A stretch of DNA of 5,930 nt from Dehalococcoidia bacterium (lineage in GTDB: Bacteria > Chloroflexota > Dehalococcoidia > Dehalococcoidales > UBA3254), in contig JAUYDO010000242.1 of assembly GCA_030691835.1 (NCBI GenBank), positions 1 through 5,930 of the forward strand, in the 5' to 3' direction. Under the pieces are notes generated by a model, which was not told the origin of the DNA, searched no databases, and saw only the letters and a program-made list of their open reading frames with translations. The number at the start of each line of letters is the position of its first letter. Positions within the stretch are counted from its first letter, which is position 1. This document shows, piece after piece, positions 4,499 to 5,930 of the stretch. Made by a program: the position numbers and the translations under genes.

Positions 4499-5930
4499 AT
4501 TAACACGGTAACGCAATGGGTATCAGGCGAGGGACGCTCAATCTGGCAGAAGCTGAAGGCTGACCCACGAGCCTTCTTATATATCGCGATTTCTGTTTAC
4601 GTTATCGATAACTTCTTCAGACCCCAGCCGGAGCACCCTGGCCGCGCCTTGTTTGTAATGCTCGTGTTCGTGGGTCTATTCTTGATGCCAGCGAAAGCGG
4701 GCAGGAAAAAATATCTCAGATACCTGGATTATCTGTGGATAGCCATGTCAGTTGCGACCTTCGGCTACATAGTGCTGAACTGGTATGACATTGCCTGGCG
4801 CACCGGAGCGCCGACACCGCTGGACATAATTATGGGTCTGATAGCGATTGTCGTGTCGCTGGAAGCAACCCGGCGCGGCATGGGCTGGATACTGGCCGTG
4901 GTGATTGTCGTCTTCATGATGTATTATTTCCTGGGTCACTATCTGCCCAGGGAGTGGGGCGGGCACGCCCCATTCAACATCAGGCGCATCGTGAGCGCGG
5001 TTTATCTGGACACTCACCTTGACGGCATATTCGGAACCTCCACCTATGTAATGTTCAAGTACGTTTTCCTGATTTACATGTTCGGCAAGGGTCTGGAGCT
5101 AACCGGCGCTACCGGCTATCTGATAGATTTAGCCCGAGCCCTGGTCGGAACTATCAGAGGCGGGGCGGCAATGATAGCCGTGGTGGCTAGCAGCTTTGTC
5201 GGCACCATCACCGGTCTGGCAACCGCCAACGTCCTGATTACCGGAGTGGTCACCATACCCCTGATGAAGAGGACGGGATTCAAGGCGGGGGCAGCGGGTG
5301 GGGTGGAGGCTGCCGCGTCCAGCGGCGGACAGCTTATGCCGCCGATAATGGGGTTGGCTACCTTCCTGATGATGGCTTTCTTAGCCATTCCGTATTTTGA
5401 GATTGTCAAAGCGGCTATCTTTCCAGCCATCTTGTATTACGTGGGGGTTGGCGCTTCTATCCTGTTCTATTCCCGCGGTGCCAGGGTCGGAGCGGTGCCA
5501 CGCTCCGAGGTGCCGAAGCTCAAGGAGGTGCTGAAGAGAAGAGAAGGGATTGTCTTTTTTGCGGGATTCATCGCCCTGGTGTACCTCATCGCCCAGAGGT
5601 ATTCCCCGACCCTGGCTGCGCTGGTCGCATTGCTTGTTGTATTCGTGCTTAGCTACATCACACCTCACAAGATGACCCCTTCGAAGTTGATAGACCTCTT
5701 CTCAGACACGACGCGCGACTTCCTGACGCTGGGCGCTATAATGGGCGGCATCGGGCTGATTATCGGCACTATCCTGTCAACCGGTCTGGCTTTCCGCATC
5801 ACCCAACTGCTTCTCGACTTCACCGGTGGTGCGCTGGCTCCTACCCTGATTCTAGTAATGATTGCCTGCATCATCCTGGGCATGGGGTTGCCAGTGATGG
5901 TCATCTACATCGTTGCAGTAATACTGATGG
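4499..5930 (+). CDS. TRAP transporter fused permease (DctQM-type), ATT start, 3' end outside window
   Basis: This is the inner-membrane subunit of the TRAP system, fusing the small (4-TM) and large (12-TM) parts and driving ion-coupled uptake. From 4499 the frame is open for 477 codons to the window end; full-length relatives run to roughly 600-700 aa, so the C-terminus is missing. Signature segments include EATRRGMGW (122-130), GTITGLATANVLITG (235-249), TIPLMKRTGF (252-261), SSGGQLMPPIMG (274-285) and IILGMGLP (458-465). Hydrophobic stretches at about 25-40, 49-64, 80-94, 108-121, 129-145, 186-198, 223-250, 283-298, 305-324, 351-366, 370-386, 410-430 and 447-477 fit membrane helices. No ATG, GTG or TTG occurs in frame between the stop at 4427 and TTG4649, and family homology begins before that TTG. 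ATT4499 lies 5 nt after GGAGG (4489-4493) and is the best start. It pairs with the TAXI lipoprotein upstream. Confidence 0.88.
   Translation, partial: MNTVTQWVSGEGRSIWQKLKADPRAFLYIAISVYVIDNFFRPQPEHPGRALFVMLVFVGLFLMPAKAGRKKYLRYLDYLWIAMSVATFGYIVLNWYDIAWRTGAPTPLDIIMGLIAIVVSLEATRRGMGWILAVVIVVFMMYYFLGHYLPREWGGHAPFNIRRIVSAVYLDTHLDGIFGTSTYVMFKYVFLIYMFGKGLELTGATGYLIDLARALVGTIRGGAAMIAVVASSFVGTITGLATANVLITGVVTIPLMKRTGFKAGAAGGVEAAASSGGQLMPPIMGLATFLMMAFLAIPYFEIVKAAIFPAILYYVGVGASILFYSRGARVGAVPRSEVPKLKEVLKRREGIVFFAGFIALVYLIAQRYSPTLAALVALLVVFVLSYITPHKMTPSKLIDLFSDTTRDFLTLGAIMGGIGLIIGTILSTGLAFRITQLLLDFTGGALAPTLILVMIACIILGMGLPVMVIYIVAVILM

Noticed and set aside
4515..4562. ATG4515 as start of the permease
   Set aside because: It is in another frame and reaches a TGA after 15 codons; it cannot produce the permease.
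4748..5904. Series of minus-strand frames (4748-5017, 5116-5430, 5381-5668, 5665-5904)
   Set aside because: They cover a region where the plus strand has one uninterrupted 477-codon frame with TRAP permease signatures; the minus-strand frames are its shadows.

Overview
The window looks like bacterial accessory metabolism: five closely packed, co-oriented (+ strand) genes followed by a sixth that runs off the right edge. The moderately GC-rich composition, strong GGAGG ribosome sites and a lipoprotein with a Pro/Ala-rich linker after the lipobox cysteine would suit an environmental anaerobe or chemoorganotroph. My tentative guess is Chloroflexota (Dehalococcoidia-like), from the general style of the lipoprotein only. 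No RNA gene, insertion sequence, integrase or CRISPR array was seen.

Layout. 3-1037 is a HisC-like PLP aminotransferase, cut at its 5' end by the window edge. 1060-2058 is a fold-type II PLP enzyme of the D-cysteine desulfhydrase / ACC deaminase family. 2097-2621 and 2636-3214 are the two halves of a thiamine-diphosphate 2-oxoacid decarboxylase resembling sulfopyruvate decarboxylase ComD/ComE. The gaps between these four are 22, 38 and 14 bp, so they are probably one transcription unit. After a 75-bp gap that holds a near-consensus promoter with an overlapping perfect palindrome comes a TAXI-type TRAP solute-binding lipoprotein (3290-4333). A 165-bp gap containing a nested stem-loop leads to a fused TRAP permease (4499 to the right edge). 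The permease has no usable ATG, GTG or TTG at its N-terminus and appears to start on ATT, placed 5 nt after GGAGG.

Working model (inference). The TRAP system imports a small organic anion. The aminotransferase and the desulfhydrase-like enzyme act on an amino acid, and the ComDE-like pair decarboxylates the resulting 2-oxoacid. The combination of aminotransferase, PLP beta-eliminase and ComDE recalls cysteate/sulfopyruvate chemistry: cysteate to sulfopyruvate to sulfoacetaldehyde, or direct desulfonation by a CuyA-type lyase. However, several signature segments of the ComDE-like subunits differ from the usual family patterns, so the substrate may be another beta-substituted 2-oxoacid. No diagnostic partner (Xsc, SuyAB, ComC, a sulfite exporter, PEP mutase) lies inside the window, so the pathway remains a hypothesis.
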